From NCBI GenBank assembly GCA_947561585.1, contig CANNZV010002616.1, positions 1-64,000 of the forward strand: a DNA stretch of 64,000 bases. Direction: 5' to 3'. The DNA is from Caprella mutica. Lineage: Eukaryota; Arthropoda; Malacostraca; Amphipoda; Caprellidae. A program made the position numbers and the translations under genes. Of the stretch, positions 21,553 through 33,719 are shown one piece after another. Every line of letters begins with the position of its first letter. The stretch's first letter is position 1. Below the pieces are notes generated by a model. That model was given only the letters and a program-made list of their open reading frames with translations. It searched no databases and was not told the origin of the DNA.

Positions 21553-24028
21553 GTATCATTCAATAAACTTTTAGCTTTAGGAAAAAAGTTTAGAGCTCTA
21601 TACATGTTTATTGATTGTTATTATTAACATGAATTATTACGAATCATCCTTATAACAAATCACTGATTCTTAAACCACATCTTCATTCATTCGTTCGTAA
21701 CCACGAGCAGAATGAAGAAAAACCTGACATGAATTTATCTCTCCAATTGATTTCCAAAAAAATCGTAAAAGAAGATTAGCAGTTTGGAATATATCCACCT
21801 CAATGAAATGTAATATTTTTTTGTCCCGATTCACTGAAAATATGTGTCATTCAGTTGCTTGTTAGATTGGTGTTCCGTTTCTTCTCCTGGTGAAGAAAGT
21901 ATGCAGAAATCAGATGAAGAAAGGACATGTCATACTATTCTTAAATATAGCATGACTGAACATGCCTCAAAATGTAGTGATGACGCTAATCCATTCTACC
22001 GACCCAACTATACGAAATTTAGTGAACATATGGGAGATTGGGATATTTATATGCCGGATTATTTGGATGATTGTGTGAGGACTCTGTAGAAACTGGCAAG
22101 AGAAAATGCATCAAATTTCTGGATGCAAATTTGAATGGCTTACATAATACGAAGAAAAACATCCGGCGTGGAAAATCTTTGTGTGAGACAATCTGTCGTG
22201 CTAGGCCAATTGAATTAATTGGAATCTTTAGTGCATTGCATGGGTCTACGTCATATAGCTATGTGATGAAAAGTGCAGAGATAAAGACACTAATGAAATA
22301 TCGACAATATTCGAACGTAATAACGATTGAACCCGTTCTAGAGGCCAATGTTGGTGACCTTCCAAATGTTCAAGTGAAGACTGCAATACAAAGAGAGTAA
22401 AGGAAAAGATGTCAGAGAAAACGATGCTACTAACGTAATTGGTCGTGTTATACCTTTTAAGAAGGAGAAATGAAGTGGGCAACTTTTGAGCTATTCTTAC
22501 AAGATATGCAGTTAATTTTTGACATACAGTGATGCTATCAGTATCATTGGATGCAAAAAGACTTGGGCAATAGTGGTGAAGTCAATTTTAGACAAATTCC
22601 TTCTCTTAAATTCTGATAAATGAAAGATAATAAAGAAAACTTTTCCGAAAGTTTTGTGCCTATTACGTTATTACTTTTGATCGAAAAGGAAATTTGGAAA
22701 AAAAATTCCAAAGTCTTACAGATATAATCACTCTCCTCTGTTAAAAATCAACGGAGGAGATACAGTTTGACTCCTAAAAAGTTTTTCTTTTCAGGAGATC
22801 CAAAGGACCAAAATGAGTTGATTTTTTAAAAGTGTTTTCCCCCCCGAAGTAAGAATTTGGTAACGAGATGGACTCTGTTTTGTTACCCATTTTTTTCTGC
22901 ATCCAATGATTCCATATCCTCATTGAAAGACCCCCAAAAGAGTAAAAAATAAACTTCTTGCACTCCCTTAAACTACCACGTTTTCTTCCGTATATCGGTG
23001 GAAGAAAAAGATTCCTCATTAATTGTTTATGTGTATCGAATTTCAAAGTTTTTCGATTCATGATAAAGAACAAGTTTTTATAGGGAGAACGATCCCCTCA
23101 AGTGACGTATCATCCCATTTTTATTGCCATATTGTCTTCAAAGTTTGCGATATTTGTTGCTGCTCATTTCAAAAATTTATTTTTAAAATATCGCTTTAAA
23201 TATTAGTTTGTGTTCAAGTCTGAGGTCTGAATTGCCCACTACAGTACAGTCAAACTCCTATAACTGAGAATCATAAAGCATCGAAACTTCCTAAAACTGA
23301 GGAAACAACGAAATGTCCACAACATTGAGCGCCAATGCGATGAACTGAAACTTGTGATAGAGGAGGTTTCAGAGAAATACTAATGTGAAGATATTGAAAT
23401 ATACCCTGATGTATAAGGGATGGCGAGGTACCAGCCCTTTTATTTTGTTCGATATTCAATTTTCGAATATATAAGTACTAGCTATTTACTCTCAACAATA
23501 TAAATTCTTTGCATAGTTAATTTTGTATATTTTCATTTAATCAAGATTTTTTCTATATATTGATATATGAAAAAAAAAAGAATTTTTTATCTAAATTAAT
23601 TACTTCATTATATTATTGAAACAATTATGTCTCATTTTTTACTGCACACAGTGAATATAAATATTAATTGTAGTTGTCATTGAACATTTTCTAATCTCAA
23701 TTCTTTTACAAAGAAAATACGACATTGTTTAGCATGACTTATGTAATAATTTGCAATCATGAAACTGAGAAAATACTATTGGGTGTCTATTTTAAGTGAT
23801 TTTTGATGTCTATTTTCTGTGACAATCAGGAAGGACCAATATGTATTTTATTATGACTACAGTATCCTCATCATTGAACTTGAACGATAATTTCTTATTC
23901 AAACCGATGAAAATCATTTTAATCGTAAATCAGTATCTATTTCCATCATCTTTTTAATTGTAATTATCTGTTGGTTAACAATTGGTTATTCCTCTTGTTA
24001 ATTTATCTAACTTTTTCTCTCCTCTCAG
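21553..24028. other. Intron 5 of unit B with degenerate transposon-like sequence
   Basis: Shared with unit C (44252-46822). Between about 21840 and 23110 there are broken open frames on both strands that I cannot assign. A WMQK(D/K)xGN coding-like word occurs in inverted orientation at about 22550 and 22900. At 23245-23270 CAGTCAAACTCCTATAACTG resembles a pogo-type terminal sequence. These look like nested old DNA transposons. Confidence 0.45.
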
Positions 24029-24195
24029 TCACCTCCCCCCAATAAAGCGTTAGTGTCCAGAGGAGCTACTGTCACTGGTGGTGAAGATAATCGAATGAAA
24101 TGCATTGATGGGAATGAGGACTCCTATGCTACTGTGTTTGAGGATTCTCCCCTCACCATCACACTGGGACATCCTTACTGGCTATCTTCTTTGCG
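24029..24195 (+). CDS. Unit B exon 6: start of F5/8C domain, frameshifted
   Basis: 167 nt between acceptor CTCTCAG and donor GTGAGT. In the incoming phase the frame reads V-T-S-P-Q then TAA (24043-24045), because the C run is one base longer than in unit C. The downstream frame (NKALVSRGATVTGGEDNRM...LTITLGHPYWLSSL) is intact and well conserved. Confidence 0.8.
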
Positions 24196-25522
24196 GTGAG
24201 TGAAGTCTGCCTTAATGTACCTAGTTACCTTGTCACTAATTAGTGAAAAATAACCATGCTAATAGAATGTTAGTGCGAAACTAAAGTAACAATTAATACA
24301 AGTTACAAATTAATACAATATTACGAATTAATTCACTCTGTTAACCCATTACAGTTTTAGTGTTCTATTTAGTTTCTTTTACTCATTGAGAATCATTCTC
24401 ATACTGAGTATGAAAATCTGTTTCGTACTCAGAGAAACTCAACCCTTTATTAAAACAATAAAGGGTTACACATGAGTAGAAGTACATCTTAATTCACAAA
24501 AAAAAAATATAAAAGTTAGTAGTATAGGTAAATTATTTTATATTAATATGTCTAACACTAGTGAAATTCCCGTTAAAAATAACTGGTTTTCACTATTATT
24601 AATATTGGTGTAGTTTAACCTGTTAAAAGTGTACTTTCCCGTTAAAATATAACATAAGATTTAAAGAATCATATCAATATAATCCTGTGGTTATCATTGT
24701 ACATTTTTAATGTTTAAAATGATCAAATATTTTATATGATCTAAATTGTGGAACTGTCCGATAATTCGTAACTTACACTACTTGATTATTGTGTATAATG
24801 GATAATTTATTGTTCGTTTTACTTCAAAATATTTAAGTAGTCTGTATTTGTGATACAGCTTGCCATGCACATTCATTAATTTCCTATCATTTTCTTTAGA
24901 AACAGACACCGACTAAATATTTAAATGACTGGTTAATTGTCAGTCAGTCAATAACTCTGATCTGAACCCAATTGAACATTATTACTGAGGCCTATTTTAA
25001 TCTGCGGTTTACAAAGATGGTAAGCGATATTACTCCAAAGAACATCTGTAGGTTCCTATTATTAATTTATTAATTATATATTTGTTATTTAAAGATTTTT
25101 TCTAATTATCAATTATATAGCTATTCAATATTTTAATATTTTTGTTATTAGTTAATAAATTTGTAATCAATTTATTAATTGTTTTATAATACATAAATTA
25201 TGAACAGTGAATTTTTATAATCTATGATTCTATAATAATAATTTCCCTTGTGTCTTTATTTATTTATTTGGTGTACGCTTTTACACGACGGGTATTAAAC
25301 ATGAAGAATGTAACTATGATACGCACGGGAATATATTGACTTGATATTTATTTAAATTTTATTCAATTTTTAAATGATTTTACCTACGAAGAAAGTATCA
25401 GTTTATGCAGAAAAATGAATTTTATTTGAGTTGACAGAAAATGACGGGTAATGAATTACTATTGAAGACCCGTCACTTTTAACTGGCAAATACACTAGTA
25501 TTTAATAATAACAAGATATAGC

Positions 25523-27578
25523 TAGTGTTGCAAAAAAAACAGTTCATTTTATAATGGATGTATTTTTTTAATAAAAAACAGAAATCAGTGTTTTTTTAGA
25601 AAAAGTGTTTCTTTTAATACATTAATTTTCCTTTGAAAATAATATATATTGATCATGTAACTCAATAGTTTCAATCAAACTCATCATTTTATGACCTAGT
25701 TACTAAATATGTCCCTACTACTTTGTAAACATCATAAAACATGGTTAGAAGCAACACAAAGGAGACAGAAACTGAAGCAGTTCAATACTGGTATGCAACG
25801 TGTACAGTACAAGTAGCAAGCCAGTGTTTCTGAATTCAACTGTTTTGTTAAATGTTTCTCTCCTTCAAGTTTGCTATTTTATTACGGATATCTAAAAATT
25901 GTTGATTTGTGTTATCAACCTGGAGCATTGTTATTTGTTAACGATGGGAACAATTTTTCTTTTTGTTCCCTCATTTTATGGAGTCTGGCAAGAATACTAC
26001 TTTGCTCTGCTGTTTTATAATTTAAATCACTAGGAATATCGACTAAAACAGGCCCAGGATTTTGTTCATAGTTGGAGTCCTGCAACTGTCTACTTTTGTA
26101 CATAATATAATGGTAGTGAAGATCTGAGATGGAAGTTCTTAATCGAAATCTTCCACTTCATGAGTAACATGTAAAGGTCCATCTAAATCAGTGGTTCTTA
26201 AAGTATTTTTCTCGCGCACCCCTTGCTTTTCTCAGGCACCCCCTGAACATTAATTGTATTACATTGAAATAGATTAAAAAGCTACAATTATAATATATTT
26301 GATTACTATGATGTTAGAAAATGGCAAATATACTTCATGTATATTCTGCATGATGTTAACAGCAAGAACCGAACTTATAATAACATATAAAACAGCCATA
26401 CCAGGCACCCCCTCTAAACATTCCAGGCCCCAAAAGGGTGCCGCGCTCCCCACTTTAAGAACCACTGAATTCTAAATCAATGTCTTGTGATTGTTTCTGA
26501 TTCTGAATTTTGAGAACATTTGCATTTCTCTAAGAAATGGATGTTAAGTCTCTCCAAAAGAACTCGACTAAAATCTGTGTGTTGCTTGCGCAGATGACGC
26601 TTCATTTAGTTCTTGCCTGTCAGTTCTTTGTTTCAAGTATTTTGACTTTCACTTCACAATTATTACAAAATCTATCAGTGAATTTGTTTCTTCCATTTAT
26701 CTAAATTCTTGGTTTGATTTGTTGAAGTCTGCATCGAAGGTTAGCTGAGAGCCAGCCTGTGTGCGTCTTTTCAGGAGGAATAACAAGGGTTTATTTCGAT
26801 TTCTCACTACAATTTTGCCCACAAATAACAACTTATCTGACAAAATTACCTTATGTCGCAGACATCATTCTAATTTCACCGTTACATAAATATTTCCTGA
26901 TGATAGCAAAACGTGTTGCCAATGAATCCCTCCTACTACCGATTTAGAATTTGAAGTAATATTTGCAAGATATAAGCGTGAAATTTTTTATACGAGCTCA
27001 AACTCATTTCTCTGTTTATTGTCTGTGCATTGATTTCTAAATTATCTAAATGGATTTAGCATTCATTGACACTAAGAACAAATTAAATCCATTATCCTCA
27101 ACAACAGCTTTTGAGCTTGATTCAATCCAACTTTAATTAAATGTTCAATTGGTGAAATTGATCCAAAAGTATCTTTAACTCCAGGTGAAGAAGCTCGAGA
27201 GGTATATTATCTATTCTAAACCAACTCCAAGATTCAAGGAAAATGAATCACAATTGCATGATGATGAAAAAATCATGAAAATATGACAAAGTTTACACTA
27301 ACAAATTATTGAGCAAACAATCATAGATACTTGAGTAAATTTTGACTAAAATCACTTGGAAAATGATTGTTATGAATATATATATAGAGTAATGTTATTA
27401 CTCTTGTATAATATTGAAACGAAAAAGTTTTCTATAAAAGAAAACAATGAATTTTAAAATAAAACAGTATTTCCAATGAAAAACACTTTTTAGGCTGTTT
27501 TTTATTGGACGATGTATTTCTTGATAAAAAACATGTTGTAAACAAAAAAAAATGTTTTTTTCAATGGTTGCATCACTA
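25523..27578 (-). mobile_element. hAT transposon relic, unit B copy
   Basis: 2056 bp with ends TAGTGTTGCA and TGCATCACTA and perfect 8-bp target duplications GATATAGC (25515-25522, 27579-27586), diagnostic of hAT. Near 26540-26680 the minus strand has a BED-type finger pattern in shifted frames: CNNC, then KRHLRKQHTDFSR. The transposase is otherwise eroded. A second minus-strand frame at 25915-26103 may be another remnant. Same insertion in unit C, so older than the duplication. Confidence 0.8.
26189..26468. mobile_element. hAT MITE nested in the hAT element, unit B copy
   Basis: Perfect 16-base inverted ends CAGTGGTTCTTAAAGT and ACTTTAAGAACCACTG, a classic hAT terminal motif. The flanks share TCTAAAT. 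280 bp, non-coding. Confidence 0.8.
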
Positions 27579-28097
27579 GATATAGCTAACAATAAATTAT
27601 TAATTTTGATAATAATTTTTCATTTAACCTCTAGAAAAGAATATTATTTAATTAAATAATATAATGGACAATTTGATAAATTTACAATAGATTTATGTTT
27701 AATGTATAAAAAACAAAGAAACTCCGAACATAGTTTAGATATAATAATAACGATATTATCTGTACTAATAATTCCCTTCGTGTGCTTATTTTTGTGTGTG
27801 CTTCTTAAAGAAAAATAAAAAATTAATAAATGTTTATGGAAACCTGTATCACAAATACAGACTTCTAAAATATTTAGAAGTAAATGGAATAATAATTTAT
27901 TTATTTAACCTTCAGAAGAGAATATTATTTAAATAATTTAATGAAGAATTTTGTAAGTTTACATTCAGTTTGTATTTTATGAATAAAAAAAAACACTTTA
28001 GCAAAAGAACTCCGAATAGAGTTTATATGATTAATGAATTATAGTGAATAGAAAATGTATGTATAAAGTAATGGAGAAAATGCTTTTTGTTTTTAAA

Positions 28098-28765
28098 TTT
28101 ACTCACATGTTCATACAATCTAGCTACATTTCATTACAATCTTTGTCTCTTCATTTTACTCACATGTGCATACAATATAGCTACATTTTATTAAAATCTT
28201 TGTCTCTTCATTCTACTCACATGTGCATACAATCTAGCTACATTTCATTACAATCTTTGTCTCTTCATTTTACTCACATGTGCATACAATCTAGTTACAT
28301 TTCATTACAATCTTTGTCTCTTCATTTTACTCACATGTGCATACAATCTAGCTACATTTCATTACAATCTTTGTCTCTTCATTTTACTCACATGTGCATA
28401 CAATCTAGATACATTTTATTACAATCTTTGTCTCTTCATTTTACTCACATGTGCATACAATCTAGATACATTTTATTACAATCTTTGTCTCCTCATTTTA
28501 CTCACATGTGCATACAATCTAGCTACATTTCATTACAATCTTTGTCTCTTCATTTTACTCACATGTGCATACAATCAAGATACATTTTATTACAATCTTT
28601 GTCTCTTCATTTTACTCACATGTGCATACAATCTAGCTATATTTCATTACAATCTTTGTCTCTTCATTTTACTCACATGTGCATACAATCTAGCTACATT
28701 TCATTACAATCTTTGTCTCTTCATTTTACTCACATGTGCATACAATCTAGCTACACTTTTTCTTT
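28098..28765. repeat. 57-bp minisatellite in intron 6, unit B
   Basis: About 12 tandem copies of a 57-base unit containing TTTACTCACATGTGCATACA and CAATCTTTGTCTCTTCAT. Because 57 is a multiple of three the array gives a long open frame (254 codons); I regard that as an artefact of the period. Confidence 0.9.
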
Positions 28766-29057
28766 AATTTTACTCTCAGTGGGTAATTTATTACTAACAA
28801 TAAGCTAATGTCAACATTACACCATTAGTAATTATAATTAAATAGAACTCTCAAGGATGGTTATTAACATTCATTTTAGTTGATGAATATTCGTTTAAAT
28901 TAAATTAATATAATTTAATTCAAAACGAATAGTAATATACCATTTTAACTCTAGATTGAATTAATAATATAAATTAGGTTTTTATTATTCTTAGCACTGT
29001 ATTGATGATTTAGTTGTCACTGTGTGGATATGACTTTATTCTCTCTTTCTCCCTCAG

Positions 29058-29232
29058 GGTGAAAATAGATGCAGAGGGTACCAGTTACAGCATCGAGAGT
29101 TCCTCTGACGGAGAGTCTTGGCAACCAGTTAGTGGTGAGACAAAGGGGGAGTGGGATGCAGTCTGGCGTACCTTTGAGTTCAGTCGCAGAGTTGTGCTGC
29201 ACTTCAGAGTCACAATGAAGGAAATAAATTGT
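29058..29232 (+). CDS. Unit B exon 7: F5/8C core
   Basis: 175 nt, acceptor CCCTCAG, donor GTAAGT. Encodes VKIDAEGTSYSIESSSDGE, SWQPV, WRTFEFSRRVVLHFRV: the beta-sandwich strands of a discoidin-like fold. Confidence 0.85.
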
Positions 29233-30030
29233 GTAAGTATTCCCTTGACTGCTATGCTTCATGCATTAGTCGGTGAGTAATGGATGCGTTATTAACAAAA
29301 AATTAGTAACTTCTACTTCTTAATGAAATTGTTTAATTTTATATTCTACCATTTATTGGACCTTATTAAGAAAATGATTCTGAATTAAATTTTCCGGAAA
29401 TGTTTTCAAAATTATATCATATTTCGCTTTAGAATCTATTGATTAATTTTGACGTTGAAAATAGTATTTAATTTATGTTTTTTTTTATTAAATTTATTCT
29501 AAATTGTAAAAGAATTCACTAGTTTCTAACATTTCCTGTTGAATGTTGAATTGTTTTTTATTTGTAGGAGTGTAGCATTATTAATAAATAATATCAGAAC
29601 TCTCTTCATTACATTAACTATACAAATATATATAACTTCACACCATAGAAATTTCGCCCCTCACAATAGTCCCTTGGTTATCATTTTGACATAATTGTTA
29701 AAGTCGCAACTACCGTAAATAATTAATTTATTCTTAGTGATAAAATACAATAACATTGTTTAGACTATATTAACTAATAAAAATATCTTATAATACTTAT
29801 CTCGAAATTACTATAAACTTTTGTAATTTGTACAATGGTTTATCTTATTTTTGAAAATCTATAGTCATAATATAATTATTTTAACACTCTTTTCAATTTA
29901 ATAAGATATCTTTTGGTTAATACTGCTCTATCACAAGGTATTACATTTATAAAGTAGATTCATATGCTTTATTTATTGTCCACTAATTTGCTGCTTGTTA
30001 CTCTTGTAACCATTTTCTCTTCTCTGACAG

Positions 30031-30090
30031 AATTGGATAGCTCTGTACCACTTTGAGAGTCCTGCCAGCACCACTGCTGTCACAAACTAA
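30031..30090 (+). CDS. Unit B exon 8: C-terminus
   Basis: Acceptor CTGACAG; encodes NWIALYHFESPASTTAVTN then TAA at 30088-30090. The same frame after the stop remains open and coding-like to a GT at 30204 (see findings). Confidence 0.8.
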   Translation, partial: NWIALYHFESPASTTAVTN

Positions 30091-30368
30091 CAGCTCTCTC
30101 AACCAATAAGGACAGCAGTCACCTTTGACGTGAAGGACACCACCCACGGTGTACTGCACTCACACAAAGAGGGAAATGAAAAGCTGTTTCGAAAACTTAC
30201 AAGGTTTATCGAATTTTTTTATTATTATCTATGAAGATTTAGTTCATTTTTAGTATCTTCTCCTCGTGGAACTTTTTCAGTACTCGCCATAATTAATATA
30301 TAGCCTCGTGGAAGTTATTATCAATGTTGTTAATGTTTAAATTAAATATAAAGTTGTTAGTTCTAATG

Positions 30369-30374
30369 AATAAA
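30369..30374 (+). terminator. Possible polyadenylation signal, unit B BTB gene
   Basis: AATAAA about 280 bases after the stop. Unit C has AATAAA at 53090-53095 in the matching position. In AT-rich DNA this motif is common, so support is weak. Confidence 0.3.
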
Positions 30375-30687
30375 TATTCTATAGCTTTTCAGTCTATTGT
30401 TTTATATCTACTATATGCTTTATTATTATTTTCACAAATAAATATACATTCTATTCATCTTTTATCTTCCCTAAATTAACCAATTAGTGTAATATTACCT
30501 GTGAATATTGTACCCTCAGAAATCTAAAGGAATGTCCTATCATTGGATCTCTATTAATCATAAAAACTTTTTATAGGCGATAGGGTAATGAATCAATTAC
30601 CAGATTCTTATATTTTCTTATAGGTTACCGGGTGGGACATTTTAAATGATCACTTTGGTTAATTGTGATTGTTTTGTTTATGACAAT

Positions 30688-30741
30688 CAAAATACATTCA
30701 TTGAGTAAAGAAACAGGTGTCTACTCAATGAATGTATTTTG
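30688..30741. repeat. Perfect 20-bp hairpin downstream of the BTB gene, unit B
   Basis: Arms CAAAATACATTCATTGAGTA (30688-30707) and its exact complement (30722-30741) around a 14-base loop. The pairing resumes outside three mismatches with TATGAC/GTCATA. Fully conserved in unit C (53407-53460). Confidence 0.75.
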
Positions 30742-31433
30742 GTAGTCATAAGCCATCGAAATTTTTAATGATTCTCTTTGAAAATTTATCATCGGGTAAC
30801 TATTCAAGAAAAATAAGTATACGGAAGGTATTTCGTTCTGTACCCTAGATAGTTTCGGTTGAGGGTGAATAATGTCCATTTGTATGTTTTACAATCAAAA
30901 GTAGGACTTTTCTCAGTTGTGTACTATTTCTCATAGCAATGGATAAAGCCACCCACATCGTCCTTGTAGATGTTGATGGTAATGACCTTTATAATATGTA
31001 TATTGTACTGGCAGGTTCCGTTTTTATTACCAAGTCACGACTCTGTCTTATTGCCAAATGATAATAAGACCGGTGGCAGTCATATGAACAATATAATTGT
31101 TACTCCTTGATAAACATTTCATTTCATATGAATTATTACAGTGAAAGAAAATTGTATTTAAAACCTATTAAACAGTGTTCCAGTATTTGTTCCACAGTTT
31201 AACTCTCACTCACTATAGGTGAGTTAAATAATAGATAGATACTTTCATTTATATAATTGTGTTACATTTTATAAACAGCAATTTTATGCTCTTGTGAAAA
31301 TTATTAGGTAGTATAGGGTAGATTCCAAGTTATTGGTTGGTTCTAAATTTTCGAACACGATAGAAAATGAAATATAATAATAATAATTTTATTCTAATTT
31401 GTATAATGGATACCAATTAAATAATGATTATTA

Positions 31434-31596
31434 TACAGTGTGTCCACCAAAAATGTATCCATTGCCTTGAATCACCATGATTCAACATATTCATCATTCT
31501 ACTGAAATATGCTTAATATATTGTTAATAAATTATACATAACACTTATATTAATATATTCAATAGTAGTGGATACATATTTAGTGGACACACTGTA
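31434..31596. mobile_element. Tc1/mariner-type MITE, unit B copy
   Basis: 163 bp with inverted ends TACAGTGTGTCCACCAAAAA and TAGTGGACACACTGTA flanked by TA on both sides. Orthologous copy in unit C at 54146-54305. Confidence 0.8.
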
Positions 31597-31599
31597 TAA

Positions 31600-32480
31600 T
31601 ATATAGATGGAACCGTGCAATACAATACTGAATTTTCCCTAAAATGGGACATCTTAAATTTCTGACTCAATTGCTTCTAATAACCTGTTTATAAGCAACT
31701 GCGTTAAGTTTATTGCAGTTACCGTGAAATAATTACCAAAGCAATTTTACCAAAACATTGCAATTAGCAGTTTCATTTTGGTAATGTGAAATAACTTTAA
31801 TAAATAAACTGAAATTATTATCACAGTTACTAGTTTCTTTGACCGTATATGTAATTCTAAATCGAGTTAGGAAGTCGATGAAACACTTGATGGACGACCT
31901 AACAGATATCAACCTGGGTAAATAACGGCTTCAACCTGGCAATGAGAAAACCATCTGTTGTTTGTTTCTTCTTTACAAAAAATGAAAATATATCCGTTGA
32001 ACTGGTGCGATTTGTTACTATAGCGCGTTCAATTTATACTAAATTGACAGAATAGTAAAATATTTGACAGAAGAGTTAACTGACACAATCGGAGTAGTAC
32101 CTTAGAATACATTGCATGCAAGTGTTGTATGTCATTGAAGCTGCTTACCAACTTTAATGGAGTGGGGGCAGTCACAATGATAGCAATGTTGAAAACTAAA
32201 TTTGATTGCTATTGTTATTTTTATAAAAGTATCGCAGTAGCACTACTCAAGAATATTAAAGCAGTCCAAATTATGCGAAAATATTATGTTAGTCTTCTGA
32301 TAGTCCTACTGCGATACAGAAGGAAACTCTCAATCATCCAACACACTACATCAGACTCAATGGAACTCCTAAATCTCCAGCTGCTTCAGAGGTTTTGAAC
32401 AGTGTTATGGAGATGAGTTTGGCGACGAGGAATTTACTGTCGGAACTCGATGCCGACATAATCTATGAGAAATTTTATTA
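31600..32480. other. Intergenic stretch between BTB gene and Ig exons, unit B
   Basis: No genes seen. It contains the segment (32290-32400) also found at the window start. Confidence 0.5.
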
Positions 32481-32489
32481 GATGTTAGC

Positions 32490-32671
32490 AGTATACGCAC
32501 CGTCTGTTATTTAGACAGTAATACTGTCACTCATTGTCTGTTATGTACACGGTAATACTGTCACTCACCGTCTGTTATTTAGACAGTAATACTGTCACTC
32601 ATTGTCTGTTATGTAAACGGTAATACTGTCACTCACCGTCTGTTATTTAGACAATAATACTGTCACTCACC
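32490..32671 (-). repeat. 34-bp tandem repeat made of an exon end plus 5' splice site, unit B
   Basis: About five units. On the minus strand each contains the last bases of the Ig2 exon (ATAACAGACG) followed by GTGAGTGACAG, the exon's own donor. Three units keep GTGAGT; two read ATGAGT. Confidence 0.75.
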
Positions 32672-32884
32672 GCCTGTTATGTAGACGGTAAAACTGTCAG
32701 GCTCAGTGTTGGTGGCCATGCATGTGTAGTTTCCGTAGTCTTTCTTATTCGCTCTGGAGATTCTGAGGTGTGACGTCACGTGACTCGTCACCTCAATCGT
32801 AACGTTAATTCCTCCTCTTTGTCTGTCGAAAGAAATCATCCGGTTGTTGTGGTACCAGAACACGTAATCCGGGGCAGAATTCGT
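32671..32884 (-). CDS. Dpr-like Ig2 exon, unit B
   Basis: 214 nt, acceptor CTTTCCAG, donor GTGAGT. Encodes SAPDYVFWYHNNRMISFDRQ, then RGGINVTIEVTSHVTSHLRI and YGNYTCMATNTEPDSFTVYI. This fits the second Ig domain of arthropod Dpr proteins (WYHN, RGG, YTC, NTEP), neuronal surface receptors that pair with DIP proteins. The TM or GPI-anchor exon is not seen nearby. Confidence 0.75.
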
Positions 32885-33587
32885 CTGGAAAGGAGAAAAA
32901 TAACTGTTGAAAAATGTTGTTGAGTTCAAACCTCCGCTCTTTTGTTCATTTATCAGGAAATGAGTTATCGCAGAAACTGCCTCGAAGTGACTATTCTTCG
33001 GGTAATGTCAGAAGTATAAATGTTTTATGATAGTTCTAATTGTTAATAAATACTGTTCTAATTGCTATTAAAATCAGTTCAAACAGTTATTACTATATAG
33101 ATAGATATAGAGTATATTCAAACCAGCGACAGAGCTCTCTAATTGTGTGGCTGTAAAGTCCTTAGCTGTACTGTCCCTTTCATAAACTTCACAAAGTTAT
33201 TGTCGCAATGTTGACAGTTATTACTTTTTAGTAGATATTCTCTAAAGAGCATTAACTATCCTAACTAAGAAAAGAATGAAAGGAATACAATCTCTTTACT
33301 TATCATTAGAGTACATTCGACTGAATGTACCTAAAAGAGAGCAAACAAGGCCTAGATTAACTCTACAAACAAACTTCTAAAGGTTGTACATCTCAAATTA
33401 GTGTTTACAAACATTCGAGCGTCCGTTTTATCGTTTGAAGTATGTATTTTAAACATTGAAATATACCGTCTGTATGCATAACATAAAAAACTCCTTAAAT
33501 TACACAGTATTAGACACTATAGTTTCTCGTAGTGTTTTGGCTAACTAAAACATAATATGAATTTTGAGACAAAGAGTTTCAACTCAC

Positions 33588-33719
33588 ATAGTTAATGTGG
33601 CACACCAGAGATATGGTTGACCCCTCGTCTACATGGTATTCACCATCTCCAATTATGGTTGCAGAGGCAGAAGTCACCGTCAGATCAACCAAATGGGAGA
33701 GTTTCTTGTTTGAATCAAC
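33588..33719 (-). pseudogene. Dpr-like inter-Ig/Ig2 start exon, unit B, acceptor lost
   Basis: Encodes KLSHLVDLTVTSASATIIGD and YHVDEGSTISLVCHINY before donor GTGAGT. The matching unit C exon has an acceptor CACAG at its 5' edge; here the same bases read CGCTG. A fallback AG exists at 33705-33706 and would drop about five residues. Confidence 0.6.

Larger units (their letters stand above)
24196..29057. other. Intron 6 of unit B
   Basis: 4.9 kb intron holding a hAT element (25523-27578) with a nested hAT MITE and a 57-bp minisatellite (28098-28765). The remaining AT-rich DNA has no recognised features. A collinear intron occurs in unit C (46986-51809). Confidence 0.7.
3981..30090 (+). pseudogene. 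BTBD9-like BTB-BACK-F5/8C gene, unit B, frameshifted in exon 6
   Basis: Spliced gene with coding exons at 3981-4138, 4871-5195, 6789-7019 (3a) or 20474-20704 (3b), 21148-21303, 21429-21552, 24029-24195, 29058-29232 and 30031-30090. The product resembles BTBD9: an N-terminal BTB domain (SDVSLLVEG...VHKFVLSARSKYF), a BACK domain (AAEIDIF...EKW), an NFRRRQ linker, then an F5/8C-like domain (ITLGHPYWLSSLRVKI, SSDGESWQPV). BTB-BACK proteins are commonly cullin-3 adaptors or synaptic regulators; no function is shown here. Exon 6 carries six Cs where unit C has a CCCTC context one base shorter, giving a TAA at 24043-24045. The predicted product would be 336 aa and lack the discoidin-like domain. All other exons are open and phase-consistent, so a recent null, a truncated product, or a homopolymer sequencing error are all possible. 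The 11-kb gypsy element sits in the 3a/3b intron. Confidence 0.75.

Noticed and set aside
22774..23073. 99-codon minus-strand frame in intron 5
   Set aside because: Broken in unit C and without a recognisable domain; treated as transposon debris rather than a gene.
28044..28808. 254-codon open frame, repetitive protein
   Set aside because: Lies in an intron on a 57-bp minisatellite whose period is a multiple of three; the frame is a by-product of periodicity.
29017..29262. 81-codon minus-strand frame
   Set aside because: Antisense of exon 7; the plus strand has matching splice sites and domain homology.
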